Below are positions 8,221-17,172 of a stretch of DNA of 64,000 nucleotides, one piece after another. Under the pieces are notes generated by a model, which saw only the letters and a program-made list of their open reading frames with translations, was not told where the DNA came from and did not search any database. A program made the translations under genes and the position numbers. This stretch comes from Geomonas sp. RF6 (lineage in GTDB: Bacteria > Desulfobacterota > Desulfuromonadia > Geobacterales > Geobacteraceae): assembly GCF_021044625.1 (NCBI RefSeq), contig NZ_CP087999.1, forward strand, positions 513,001-577,000. The letters run 5' to 3'. The number at the start of each line of letters is the position of its first letter. Position 1 is the stretch's first letter.

Positions 8221-8280
8221 TATCCATTCCGCAGAAACTATCGGTCAATGCCGCATTTCTGAATACAATAAGTCTTTCAA

Positions 8281-8381
8281 AAAGGTACGGAATAGGGTAA
8301 AACCGTACCTTGCCTCAGCCCAGACAGAGTCGTTCCATAGACAGCGCCGTGGGCTGCCAAATCTCTCTGAGGAGTCTGTAC
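8281..8381 (+). promoter_or_regulatory. structured leader of the two-domain NrfJ-like gene
   Basis: AAGGTACGG pairs with CCGTACCTT (8281-8311) and CAGCCCA with TGGGCTG farther on. CCTCAG within the leader could also pair with CTGAGG, which is part of the ribosome site before ATG 8382. Alternative pairings like these are compatible with translational control, but no known riboswitch was recognised. Confidence 0.35.
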
Positions 8382-9152
8382 ATGGAAAGAAAGAACACTT
8401 TGTTGACCGCAGGGCTGACGCTTGCAATCGCAGTCGGATCCCTTAGCGGATGCGCCACTGCCCCCACCAAGGCAGCAGCTCCCTCCCAGCCTGCTCCCGC
8501 AGCAAAGCAGGAGGCAAATGCACCGAAGCAGGCAGCGGCAAGCGCAGGGCCTGTGCTGGCCGGTAAGGTAGTCGAGACGATGGACGGCGGCGGGTATACC
8601 TACGTGCTGCTCGAGAAGGACGGGAAGCAGGGATGGTCCGCGATCCCGCAGACGAGTGTCAAGGTCGGCGACAACGTCGTCCTCATCCCCGGTATCGACA
8701 TGGGGAACTTCAGAAGCAACGCGCTGAAGCGCAACTTCGAGAACATCCACTTCTCCGCCGGCATTCAGGACGGCGCAGGCAAGGCAGAGGCAAAGCCGGC
8801 CGCACCGGCAGGCGCAGCAGCACCGGCTGAAGGCGCAGCAGCGCTCCCGCCGGGGCATCCGCCGCTTCCGAAAGGGAACGGGGCGAAGGCACCGGCACCG
8901 GCTGCCGCGGCACCTGCCGCAGCACCTGAGACGATCAGCGGGAAGGTCGTGGAAGCGATGAATGCCGGCGGCTACACCTACCTCAACCTGGAGAAAGGCG
9001 GGAAGAAGACCTGGGTGGCCATTCCGCAGGAAGATGTGGCAGTCGACTCCCAGGTGTCGGTGGAGTCCGGTTCGGTTATGCCCTCCTTCTCCAGCAAGAG
9101 CCTGAAGCGCACCTTCGAAAACATCATCTTCTCCCCGGGGCTTGTGAAGTAA
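8382..9152 (+). CDS. lipoprotein with two NrfJ-like domains
   Basis: 256 residues. A type II signal peptide ends in lipobox LSGC, so the mature protein is lipid-anchored. Two copies of a domain of about 70 residues follow (about 60-128 and 186-256), each with GKVVEtMnaGGYTYvxLEk, then W.AIPq, then a closing phrase lkRtFEnIxFS. They are joined by an Ala/Pro-rich linker. The pattern is that of NrfJ-related proteins, small periplasmic OB-fold-like proteins often found near multiheme cytochromes; the biochemical role is not established. I chose ATG 8382 because GAGGAG lies seven bases upstream. It is followed by a good terminator. A three-domain relative is encoded at 29410. Confidence 0.82.
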   Translation: MERKNTLLTAGLTLAIAVGSLSGCATAPTKAAAPSQPAPAAKQEANAPKQAAASAGPVLAGKVVETMDGGGYTYVLLEKDGKQGWSAIPQTSVKVGDNVVLIPGIDMGNFRSNALKRNFENIHFSAGIQDGAGKAEAKPAAPAGAAAPAEGAAALPPGHPPLPKGNGAKAPAPAAAAPAAAPETISGKVVEAMNAGGYTYLNLEKGGKKTWVAIPQEDVAVDSQVSVESGSVMPSFSSKSLKRTFENIIFSPGLVK

Positions 9153-9180
9153 GTTCCGCGGAAAAGAGCGAAAGCAAGAA

Positions 9181-9215
9181 AGGCAGGGGACCAGCTCCCC
9201 TGCCTTTTTTCGTTT
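9181..9215 (+). terminator. rho-independent terminator after the NrfJ-like gene
   Basis: AGGCAGGGGA, a five-base loop and TCCCCTGCCT form a 10-bp stem followed by a run of T. It lies just downstream of the stop at 9152. Confidence 0.9.
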
Positions 9216-9492
9216 AAAGCCTTGTTGTCCGCAGATTACGCAGATTCTCGCAGATTAGAATCCTGATCATCAAAGGACTGGGATTGAAGGCAGGGTACGA
9301 ATCCGCCATCCCAGATTACAAAAATCTGCCGCCCCGCCTTTCTTCGTTTAAAGCCTTGTTGTCCGCAGATTACGCAGATTCTCGCAGATTAGAATCCTGA
9401 TCATCAAAGGAGTGGGTTTGAAGGCAGGGTACGAATCCGCAATTCCAGGTTTGCAGAAATCTGCGTAAATCTGCGTAATCTGCGGACAAAGC
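9211..9492. repeat. CGCAGATT palindromic element, locus 2 (tandem 134-base copies)
   Basis: Two nearly identical copies, starting at 9211 and 9345, each begin CGTTTAAAGCCTTGTTG and run TCCGCAGATTACGCAGATTC into AGAATCCTGATCATCAAAGG. The period is 134 bases. The second copy ends in the inverted arm AATCTGCGTAATCTGCGGAC at about 9465-9487. It lies between two converging genes and their terminators. The interior differs completely from locus 1 although the arms match. Confidence 0.85.
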
Positions 9493-9510
9493 TTCTCGCC
9501 TTTCGACACA

Positions 9511-9541
9511 AAAAAAGCCCGCCGGGAAGGCGGGCTTTTTC
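9511..9541. terminator. bidirectional terminator
   Basis: GCCCGCC and GGCGGGC form a stem with a short loop, flanked by A and T runs on both sides. It lies just past the minus-strand stop at 9563. Confidence 0.88.
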
Positions 9542-9562
9542 ATTTGGTCTAACTGCTTCTAC

Positions 9563-10789
9563 TTAGTTCAGCACAGTTACCGGTCCGTCCTCTACGGTGA
9601 CGGTCGCTCCGGTGAGAGTTACGGAGGAGAGATCCACTACCTTCACATTGGAGACTACCATGGAGCTCGCCGGTACATTCGCCGTCTTCGGCACTTCGAG
9701 GTAGATCGTACCGAACTGGCCGTTGCCGAACTGCGTGGGGGCGTAGAGGCCAAGGGTGACGACCTCCGACTTCACGTACCCGAGGAGCGCCGCATCACTG
9801 CTGGATGCCAGCACGCCGCTCTTGAAGAGAGCCGCGCTGCTCAGGTCGCCGTTTGCCACGCCGAGCCCGGTCAGTGCTACGTCTGCCTGGAGACCGGCGA
9901 TGACGGCACCGGTGACGCCGGAGACATTGAGATAGTAGCTCACCAGCTTGTTGCTGGAGGAAACACCGGTCACCGGGGCGAGATTCGCCTTCGCCGCAGT
10001 GTCGGAAGCGAGAACGGTGCTCGTGTTCGGTCCTGCAAGAAGGTCGTTTACAGCGGTGACGAGATCAGCCTTCACGCCGTAGGAGGAGATGGTCGCGGCG
10101 GCCGAGCCGGAGCTCAGGGTGACGGCGCTGCTGAGCGTGGCAAGGGAGTTCTGCAGGTCTGCCGAAGTCGGAGTCGAAGTGGCGGCGTTCGCCACATACT
10201 GGGAAACGAGGGCAAGAACCTCTGTGTACTTCTGCTGCGCCGGAGTCGCGGCTTTCAGTGCAGTGGCTTCGAAGGCGACCGGTTTGGTGCTGATGATGTT
10301 GTCCACCTGGAAAACGCTCGCCACGTCAGTGTTCGCCGCGGCGATGGCGCCAACGGAGAGCTTGCCGTCGACGGTAGCCTTGCGTACCGCAAGATCGGTA
10401 AGGGGGGTGACCACAACGGTGGTCGCAGTGGCAGCAGACGGCACCGCTGCTTTCAGCGGAGCGTCGGCGGGGACCGTAACGGTCGCGTTGGTGGCCTCGT
10501 CGGTGTAGGTACCGAACGCCTCCACAAGGATCGCCCCGGTGTAGGGGGTGCCCAGGTCGGTGGAGTACACGCCGCCGGCCTTGACCGTGTCTTCCTTCAG
10601 GAGAGTCTTCGTGCCGTCCTGTGCGACGCCGTAGATCCGCACGGTGCTGCCGCTGGTGAATATGCCTTTGGACACGACGCCGCTGACCACGGTGTTTTCA
10701 ACCTTGGAACCGCCGCCACCACCGCAGGCACCGAGCATGCCGACCACGGCACCGAAAAGAAGTACCTGCAGCCCTTTCTTAAGAGTCAT
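9563..10789 (-). CDS. putative surface lipoprotein, low-complexity beta-rich
   Basis: 408 residues. The signal peptide LQVLLFGAVVGMLGAC ends in a lipobox with a glycine run after the cysteine. The N-terminal part looks like a carboxypeptidase-regulatory or Ig-like beta domain (VVSGVVSKGIFTSGSTVRIYG), followed by a long Ala/Thr/Ser-rich region with predicted helices (VTPLTDLAVRKATVDG, AQQKYTEVLALVSQY) and a beta-rich C-terminus. I do not recognise a catalytic family. The start is uncertain: ATG 10789 and an in-frame ATG at 10816 each have a GAGGTTA-type site eight to nine bases upstream; 10789 gives the more typical lipoprotein signal. It is the last gene of a probable operon with the cohesin/dockerin proteins and ends at a bidirectional terminator. 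Confidence 0.75.
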   Translation of the reverse strand: MTLKKGLQVLLFGAVVGMLGACGGGGGSKVENTVVSGVVSKGIFTSGSTVRIYGVAQDGTKTLLKEDTVKAGGVYSTDLGTPYTGAILVEAFGTYTDEATNATVTVPADAPLKAAVPSAATATTVVVTPLTDLAVRKATVDGKLSVGAIAAANTDVASVFQVDNIISTKPVAFEATALKAATPAQQKYTEVLALVSQYVANAATSTPTSADLQNSLATLSSAVTLSSGSAAATISSYGVKADLVTAVNDLLAGPNTSTVLASDTAAKANLAPVTGVSSSNKLVSYYLNVSGVTGAVIAGLQADVALTGLGVANGDLSSAALFKSGVLASSSDAALLGYVKSEVVTLGLYAPTQFGNGQFGTIYLEVPKTANVPASSMVVSNVKVVDLSSVTLTGATVTVEDGPVTVLN

Positions 10790-10879
10790 CTTTCTAACCT
10801 CGCTTGTTTGAGACATGGATCGTAACCTCGCTCGTTGATGTGGATACCCTATGCTACCTTCCAGTGACTACAGCGGCAG

Positions 10880-10920
10880 CCCAGGGGGCTCCGCCAGCCG
10901 AAGCTGATGGAGCCCCCTGG
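10880..10920 (-). promoter_or_regulatory. 12-bp stem-loop between two operon genes
   Basis: CCAGGGGGCTCC and GGAGCCCCCTGG form a strong hairpin with a 16-base loop that itself can pair. There is no T-run, so it is more likely an mRNA-stabilising or processing hairpin after the 10928-14350 gene than a terminator. Confidence 0.55.
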
Positions 10921-10927
10921 CAGAGTC

Positions 10928-13900
10928 CTACTTGTAGTTACCTACCGCATAGTTCAGCAGCACGATGACATCGCTGATGTCGATGCTGCCGTCCGGTGCA
11001 GGCTTGCTGCCAACGTACGGTGCCAGGTCGAGTACGCTGTCCGCGTCGGTCTTGGTGTCGGCGCCGATGGTGATGCGAAGCGCCTTCAGGACGTCCTGGA
11101 TGGTGTACTTCTGGTAACGGATGTTGCGCGTCATGGAAGTGGTGTTGCCGGTAGCATCGGTGACCGTTGCGGTGACCGCATAGGCCTTCTCATCGGCAAA
11201 GGAGATCGTTTGCTTAAATATTCCGTCTGCGTCGAGTGCAAGTGCCGGGTTGACGGTCACGCCGTCGACCGCGAGCTTCACGCTGAACTCCACATTGCTG
11301 TAGGCGGAGTTGTCGAACTTGGCCAGACCCTGCACCTGGTAGTCCGCGAACCTGGTGACGATGTCCTTGGACGGATCGGTGATGGAAAGGGTCGGAGCCT
11401 TGTCGACGTACAGTACCGATCTCTTCACGGAAGAGGCGGTGTTCCCGGCGAGGTCGGTGGCATCGACCTGGATCGTGTTGAGACCGGCAAGGAGAGGACC
11501 GACGGAGAGAGTGAAGACGTTGCCGTTCATGGAGGCCGCATTGGCCGCGGCGCCGTTCAGGGAGACCTTTACTGTGCCTTCGGTCACCTCACCGGTAACG
11601 GTGACGAAAGTGACGTTGGTGATGGCACCTTCCGTCGGGGTGACCTTGTCGATGACCGGTGCCGTGGTGTCGAGGTTGATGGTACGGGCAACGGTCGTGC
11701 TGTTTCCAGCGACGTCAGTGGCAACGATAGTGATCGTGTTGGCCCCGGCGACCAGCGTCACAGAGGTGGTGAAGTTCCCGTTGGTTTCCGGGACGACCGG
11801 AGTGGCCTCGCCGCCGTTCAGGCTAATGGTGAGCGCGGAGAGGCCGCTCTCCGCGTCGGTGACGTTGCCGGAGATGTTCTGAACCGCATCAGCGGTGTAA
11901 GTATTGTTTTCCAGCATGGAGGGGAGCAGAACCGGTGCGGTGAGATCAACGACAACGGTTGCGCTGGAGAATGCGGAGACGTTTCCTGCCGCGTCCTTCA
12001 CCCAGGCGTACAGCGTCTTGGAGCCGGCTGCCGCAACGGTGTAGGAGGCCGGGGCTGTGGTGCTCCAGCCAGAGGTTGGTGCTGTTGCGCTCTCGGTGAT
12101 GAGGTAGCCGGCGACGCCGGAACCGGTGCTGTCGCTCGCCACGAAGGCCACCGGAATGGTCAGCGTCTTCACGAAGGAAGGAGCGGTGAAGGTGGTGACA
12201 GTCGGAGCGATCGTGTCGATGGAAACGGTTGCCGACTTGGAGGCGGAAACGTTACCCGCCGCGTCCTTCGCCCAGGCGTAGAGGGTGAAGTTCCCGTCCC
12301 CGCTCACGGTGAAGGTGGTCGGAGCAGTCGCGTTCCACCCGGTCGCGCCTGCCAGCGGAGCCACGTCGGACTCGGTGATCAGGTATCCGGTCACGCCGCC
12401 GAGGTCGGAGGCGGTGATGCTTACGTTGACGGTGCGGGTGGTGCTTGCTGCCGCGGTGAAGGCGGAGACCACCGGAGCGGTGCCGTCGGTGAAGGTAAGG
12501 GAGATAGTCCTGGCAACGGAGACGTTCCCCACCGCGTCCTTGGCCCACGCGTAGAGCGTCTTGGTGCCGAAGCCGCTGACGGTGAAGCTGGCGGGAACGG
12601 AAGCGCTCCACCCGGTGGCGGATGCTGCCGGAGCGGTGGAGGACTCGGTCACCAGGTACCCGGTGACGCCGATGTTGTCTGTGGCGGTGATGGCGATGCC
12701 GGTGGCGGTCAGGGTAACGGAGTCGGCCGTTGCGGTGAAGGCGGTGACGACCGGGAGCTCCGTGTCGGGCAGAGTGATGACGATGGTCGCGCTCTTCACT
12801 GCGGAGACGTTCCCTGCGGCGTCCTTCGCCCAGGCGTACAGGGTCTTGCTCCCCCCGGTGCTGACGGTGTAGCTGGCGGGCACGGTGCTGCTCCAGCCGG
12901 AGGCGGATGCAGAGGGCTTCGTGGAGCTCTCGGTGATCAGGTAACCGGTGACGCCGCCTGCGGCATCGTCGGTGGCGGTGAAGGAGGTCACGGCGACGGC
13001 GAGGGTGGTGCCGGTAGCCGGGATAGTGAAGGCGGACACGGTCGGGGCGGTGGTATCGACGATGTTCAAATTCACGCTTCTCGAGGTGGAGACGTTCCCG
13101 GCGGCATCCTTGGCCCAGGCGTACAGGGTCTTGGAACCGTAAGTGGTGAAGATATAGGAGGTGATGGAGGTTTTCCACCCGGCGTCGGTTGCGCTCGGAG
13201 CGGTGGCGCTCTCGGTGACGAGGTAGCCGGTTACGCCCTTGTTGTCGGTAGCAATGAGGCTGGTGATGGCAGCGGACATGGTGCTGGAGACCGCGGAGGC
13301 GTTGAAGGACGTCATGACCGGCACTTCGGTATCGGGGAGGTTGATGACAACCGCCGCGGTCTTGGCTGTCGAGACATGGCCGAGAGCATCTTTTGCCCAC
13401 GCGTAGAGCGTTGTAACGCCGATACCGCTGGCGGTGAAGCTAGTGGGTGCGGCTGTCGTCCAGCCGGAAGCGGTCGCCGACGGCGCGGTGGCGCTTTCGG
13501 TGATCAGGTAGCCGGTGACGCCGATGTTGTCGGTTGCGGTGAGTGCCGTGACGGGCACAACCAGCGTGGTGACCGGGCTCGTTACCGTGAAGGTCTGCAC
13601 CGCAGGCGCTGCGGTGTCGACAGTGGTGAGCCCCGACCTGCTGGCGAGATTGCCTGCCGCGTCCTTGACCCATAGATACAAGGTCTTAGCGCCGTCGCTC
13701 GTGAAGGAATAGCTCGTCGGAGCGGTCCCTGCCCAGCCGGTGTCCGTAAGGCTCGGGGTGGAGGTGGACTCGGTCAGGAGCCAGCCGGTTACGCCGACGT
13801 TGTCACTGGTGGTGGTGCTGACGGCGATGGTGCGGGTGTCGGATGTGCTGGGGATGACGAAGCCGCTGATGGTCGGAACCGTGGTGTCGGGAAGGGTGAT

Positions 13901-14350
13901 GGTACTCCCGGTACCGGAGATGGAGACATCGTTGCCATCCGGGTCTGAGGCGGAGGGTACGTTCAGGATGACGGGGGTGCCGGTAGCGGTGGAGGAGATG
14001 GCAAAGGTGACGTTGGCGACGACGCCGTCGCCGATCGAAGTGGTGTTGAGGGCGTACACCCCGACGACGTAGCGCGCGGAATTCACCTGGACCGGGTTCA
14101 CCGTCTTGCTGGCGGCGGTCCCGGCCGGGCCCAAGGTCGCGCCTGTCGGCGTCAACACCGCAGGGTCGTAGTCGAGCTGCACCTCGCACGCCCCGATGTT
14201 TGCTCCGTTCGTTGTGAGGGTCACCGGGATGGTGACCGATTGCCCCTGCACTCCGCTCACGTTCCCCAGACTGAGCGTGGGGCCCGCAGCGAAGGCGGAC
14301 GCTGCTGACAGCAGCAGCATGATGGCCACGAATAAACTCTTCAACCGCAT
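10928..14350 (-). CDS. exported cohesin-like, multi-Ig-repeat protein with dockerin-like tail
   Basis: 1140 residues. Signal peptide ends ASAFAA. Residues about 22-155 look like a cohesin domain (VQGQSVTIPVTLTTNG, CEVQLDYDPAVL, VANVTFAIS). About seven repeats of roughly 95 residues follow, each with D..aPtv..F, ATDNxGVTGYLiTES and TLYAWAKDAAGNVS, then three other Ig-like units. The last 60 residues (IQDVLKALRI, then DGSIDISDVIVLLNYAVG) resemble a dockerin. Cohesins and dockerins bind each other in cellulosomes, but the fold also occurs in other surface assemblies. ATG 14350 has AAGGAGG upstream. It sits between a dockerin-repeat gene (65-base gap) and a lipoprotein gene, so a surface scaffold is a reasonable inference. 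The repeats are similar at DNA level too, which may let copy number vary. Confidence 0.83.
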   Translation of the reverse strand: MRLKSLFVAIMLLLSAASAFAAGPTLSLGNVSGVQGQSVTIPVTLTTNGANIGACEVQLDYDPAVLTPTGATLGPAGTAASKTVNPVQVNSARYVVGVYALNTTSIGDGVVANVTFAISSTATGTPVILNVPSASDPDGNDVSISGTGSTITLPDTTVPTISGFVIPSTSDTRTIAVSTTTSDNVGVTGWLLTESTSTPSLTDTGWAGTAPTSYSFTSDGAKTLYLWVKDAAGNLASRSGLTTVDTAAPAVQTFTVTSPVTTLVVPVTALTATDNIGVTGYLITESATAPSATASGWTTAAPTSFTASGIGVTTLYAWAKDALGHVSTAKTAAVVINLPDTEVPVMTSFNASAVSSTMSAAITSLIATDNKGVTGYLVTESATAPSATDAGWKTSITSYIFTTYGSKTLYAWAKDAAGNVSTSRSVNLNIVDTTAPTVSAFTIPATGTTLAVAVTSFTATDDAAGGVTGYLITESSTKPSASASGWSSTVPASYTVSTGGSKTLYAWAKDAAGNVSAVKSATIVITLPDTELPVVTAFTATADSVTLTATGIAITATDNIGVTGYLVTESSTAPAASATGWSASVPASFTVSGFGTKTLYAWAKDAVGNVSVARTISLTFTDGTAPVVSAFTAAASTTRTVNVSITASDLGGVTGYLITESDVAPLAGATGWNATAPTTFTVSGDGNFTLYAWAKDAAGNVSASKSATVSIDTIAPTVTTFTAPSFVKTLTIPVAFVASDSTGSGVAGYLITESATAPTSGWSTTAPASYTVAAAGSKTLYAWVKDAAGNVSAFSSATVVVDLTAPVLLPSMLENNTYTADAVQNISGNVTDAESGLSALTISLNGGEATPVVPETNGNFTTSVTLVAGANTITIVATDVAGNSTTVARTINLDTTAPVIDKVTPTEGAITNVTFVTVTGEVTEGTVKVSLNGAAANAASMNGNVFTLSVGPLLAGLNTIQVDATDLAGNTASSVKRSVLYVDKAPTLSITDPSKDIVTRFADYQVQGLAKFDNSAYSNVEFSVKLAVDGVTVNPALALDADGIFKQTISFADEKAYAVTATVTDATGNTTSMTRNIRYQKYTIQDVLKALRITIGADTKTDADSVLDLAPYVGSKPAPDGSIDISDVIVLLNYAVGNYK

Positions 14351-14415
14351 ACTTCCTCCTTACAAAGATTTTCAGATACTGAAACTGAACCGTCAGCCGA
14401 GATGCGGCTATTACT

Positions 14416-17172
14416 TCAAGGCGTGAGATACGCGCTGATTACCTTCTGCAGTTCGGAGATGCTCACCTTGCTGTCCCCGCTGATGTCGACGCATACGGTC
14501 GTGGCTTTCGCCATGAGGTACATGCTGATTGCCGACTGGAGCTCCGAGATGGAGACCTTGCCGTCGAAGTTGCAGTCGCCCGCCTTTCCGGAGACTACGA
14601 CGTTGCGGATGGCGGTAGTTTCCATGCCGGACGCGTCCTTCGCGGTGACAACGACACGGTTCACACCTGCGACGACCGGGATGACCTGGCTGAAGCTCCC
14701 CGCGGTCACCGCAGGGGTGTAGGTCGTAGTTCCGGCGCTGATGGTTACCGTTGTATCGGAAGTTGTCGAGACTGTGCCGGAAATGGTGACAGAGTTGGAC
14801 GGGTTCGTGCTGTCCTCAACCGGTGCGGTGATCTGCAGCTCCGGGCCGCCCGAGAGGAGAGTCACGGAGCGCTTCACGCTGGTCGTGTTGTTGGAGGCGT
14901 CGGTGGCGACCACCACGAGGGTGTTCATCCCGGAGGCAAGGCTCACGTCGGTAGTGAAGGTGCCGCCGGTCACGGTGGCGGTCTGCGACGTCCCGTTCAC
15001 GATCACCTGGACAGTGCTGCCGCTGGCGACGGTGCCGGTCACGGTGACGGTAGTGGCGCCGGTAGCCGCGTTGTCAGCAGGTGCGGTAACCGTCAGGGCG
15101 GGGGCCGATGCATTGTAGGTTATCGTCCTCGTGATGGTGCTCTGCAGCCCGCTGCTGTCGGCAAGGAGGGTGACGGTGTTGGAGCCGGCGGTCAGGCGAA
15201 GCGCGTAGTCGAAGAAGCCGTCGCTCCCGACGGTAACGGCGGTCCCGTTGATCTTCAGCGTGGCGGTGCTGTAGGGGACGGTGACGAAGCCGGTCAGGTT
15301 CAGGATGCCGTTCTTGCTGACGGAGCTCGTCGGCAGCGCGGAGAGGGCGATCGTCGGCGGCGTCGTGTCGATCACCACGCTCTTCGATACCGACGTGGTG
15401 AGCCCGTTGTAACCCTTCGCCCAGGCGTACAGCGTCTTCGTCCCGGCGGAGGTGAAGGTATAGGCGGCAGGGGGTGCGCTGTTCCAGGTGGTCGGGGCAG
15501 AGCTCGTCTCGGTAAGGGCATAGACGACGCCGTTAGGCTCCGTCGCGGCGATGGTGACGGAAACGGTCAGGCTCTTAGAGGCGGTCGGCACCGTAAAGGT
15601 GGTGATGGCCGGCTTGCCGCTGGAAAGGACCGCGTTGATGTTGGTGATGGTGCCGGTGGCGTCGAGAGCGATTGCATCCGCCTCGGCCAGCGTCGCCTTC
15701 TTGTTGTAATACTGCTTCCCGTACTTTCCTACGGAGTCGAACTGGACGCGGTAGTTGCCGGAAGCAACGCCGCCGATCTTGTAGGTACCGTCGGACGCGG
15801 TCTTCACCCCGCTGTAGCCGGAGGGGAACATGCCACTTGCGTCGTAGAGCCAGACCCAGATGTCGGGGATCCCGTTGCCGCTTCCGTCGGTGACGGTCCC
15901 GGTCAGGGTGATTTTGTTAAGCACCGTGTCGTCCAGGGGATTTGGGAAGCCACCCGAGACATTGAAGTAGTTCCCCCCCGCGTACCACTGGTCGATGTAC
16001 CCTGCGGCGCCGCTGAAGAGGATCTTGTAGTTGCCGGCCGGAACGATCGGGAAGGTGAAGGAGCCGTCCGATGTGGAGTATACGGGCGCCACGTTGGACA
16101 CGGGGGTGCCGGTCGTGGTGTAGAGGGTCGCCTTCACACCGGAGAACGCTCCGCTGGTGTTCAACACTTTACCGGTCACGGTCCCCCAGTCACCGATGAC
16201 GGCGTTCACGTTCTGGGTGATGACACCGCTTGCGATGGTGAGAAGGTTTGCCTCGGCGGAGAGGAGCTTGTTGTTGTAGAAGACGCGGAATGCGGGGGGC
16301 TTGCTGAAGGCGATCTTGTAGCTGCCGGCGGCGAGACCGCCGTAGAGGTAGCTGCCGTCGGCACCGGTGGTGGCGACGTTTTGCTGCACATTGCCGAGGG
16401 TGTCGTAGACGTAGACCGAGGCACCTTCCACAGCGGCACCGTTCACGTCCGTCACCTTCCCGGAGAAGTTGACCCCCAGCATGAAGGAGGAGCCGCGCGT
16501 CTCGGCGGAGTTCTTGTTGCTGTCCAGCGCAAAGACGGACCAGTCGTACTGCACCCCCGGGGTGAGGGTAGCACCGGTGCCTGCGGTGCCGTCGAAGTTG
16601 AACGTCTTGGCGGTGCTGGTGTAGGCGAAGGTGTTCGATTTCCAGGCCATGTCCATCCCGGTGACGGAAAGCGCGTACCAGGAAGGCGTAGTCGAAGGAG
16701 CGGTCCAGCTGAAGATGGGGCTGGAGGTGCCGACGATCGCCCCGCTTGGCGAGCCCTGCACCGCGAAGGAGTCGACAACGCCGCTGACGGTGAGGGGCAG
16801 TTCCTCGCTCGGGACGGCCGGATCGAGGTAGGCGATGTACACAGTGTAGGCATCCCCCACAGTGGGGCGGCCGGTAAGATCGAGGGTGCCGACGAAGTTG
16901 ACGAGGCTGTCATCTAGGTCAAGGGAGGCCGGACCGCTGAGCCCGGGGCCGTCGATGGCGACCGACTTGATGAGCGCAGTGGAGTCGGGGACGACGACGC
17001 TGATGGAGTACCCTTCGGTGCTACCCTTTTTCCAGTGGTTGGTGGTAAGGGTGCCGGTAGCGGCTTCGGCGGACGAAAAAGCTGCGCAGACCGCGGCAAC
17101 CACCAGGAGTGTGGCAAATGCCACATTGTGAGCGATTTTTTTCAGGACGGGAAACCAGAGATACTTCCGCAT
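14416..17172 (-). CDS. exported protein with carboxypeptidase-regulatory-like repeats and a dockerin-type C-terminus
   Basis: 918 residues. The signal peptide ends SSAEAA. After a beta-rich N-terminal region come at least three units of the type FSGKVTDVNGAAVEGASVYV, then GSYLYGGLAAGSYKIAF, the carboxypeptidase regulatory-like (transthyretin-type) fold. A TLYAWAKGYNG repeat related to those of the next gene follows, then Ig-like units. The C-terminus has two calcium-loop helices, DCNFDGKVSISELQSAI and DISGDSKVSISELQKVI, a duplicated dockerin motif. The partner cohesin could be the N-terminal domain of the downstream protein (65-base gap). I chose ATG 17172 because GGAGG stands five to six bases upstream; an in-frame start at 17229 has none. 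A sigma-70-type promoter at 17544-17572 would give a leader of about 365 bases. Confidence 0.85.
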   Translation of the reverse strand: MRKYLWFPVLKKIAHNVAFATLLVVAAVCAAFSSAEAATGTLTTNHWKKGSTEGYSISVVVPDSTALIKSVAIDGPGLSGPASLDLDDSLVNFVGTLDLTGRPTVGDAYTVYIAYLDPAVPSEELPLTVSGVVDSFAVQGSPSGAIVGTSSPIFSWTAPSTTPSWYALSVTGMDMAWKSNTFAYTSTAKTFNFDGTAGTGATLTPGVQYDWSVFALDSNKNSAETRGSSFMLGVNFSGKVTDVNGAAVEGASVYVYDTLGNVQQNVATTGADGSYLYGGLAAGSYKIAFSKPPAFRVFYNNKLLSAEANLLTIASGVITQNVNAVIGDWGTVTGKVLNTSGAFSGVKATLYTTTGTPVSNVAPVYSTSDGSFTFPIVPAGNYKILFSGAAGYIDQWYAGGNYFNVSGGFPNPLDDTVLNKITLTGTVTDGSGNGIPDIWVWLYDASGMFPSGYSGVKTASDGTYKIGGVASGNYRVQFDSVGKYGKQYYNKKATLAEADAIALDATGTITNINAVLSSGKPAITTFTVPTASKSLTVSVTIAATEPNGVVYALTETSSAPTTWNSAPPAAYTFTSAGTKTLYAWAKGYNGLTTSVSKSVVIDTTPPTIALSALPTSSVSKNGILNLTGFVTVPYSTATLKINGTAVTVGSDGFFDYALRLTAGSNTVTLLADSSGLQSTITRTITYNASAPALTVTAPADNAATGATTVTVTGTVASGSTVQVIVNGTSQTATVTGGTFTTDVSLASGMNTLVVVATDASNNTTSVKRSVTLLSGGPELQITAPVEDSTNPSNSVTISGTVSTTSDTTVTISAGTTTYTPAVTAGSFSQVIPVVAGVNRVVVTAKDASGMETTAIRNVVVSGKAGDCNFDGKVSISELQSAISMYLMAKATTVCVDISGDSKVSISELQKVISAYLTP

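Noticed and set aside
9211-9492. Repeated CGCAGATT blocks considered as CRISPR or iterons of an origin.
   Set aside because: Arms are inverted, copies are only two with identical interiors, and no replication gene is nearby.
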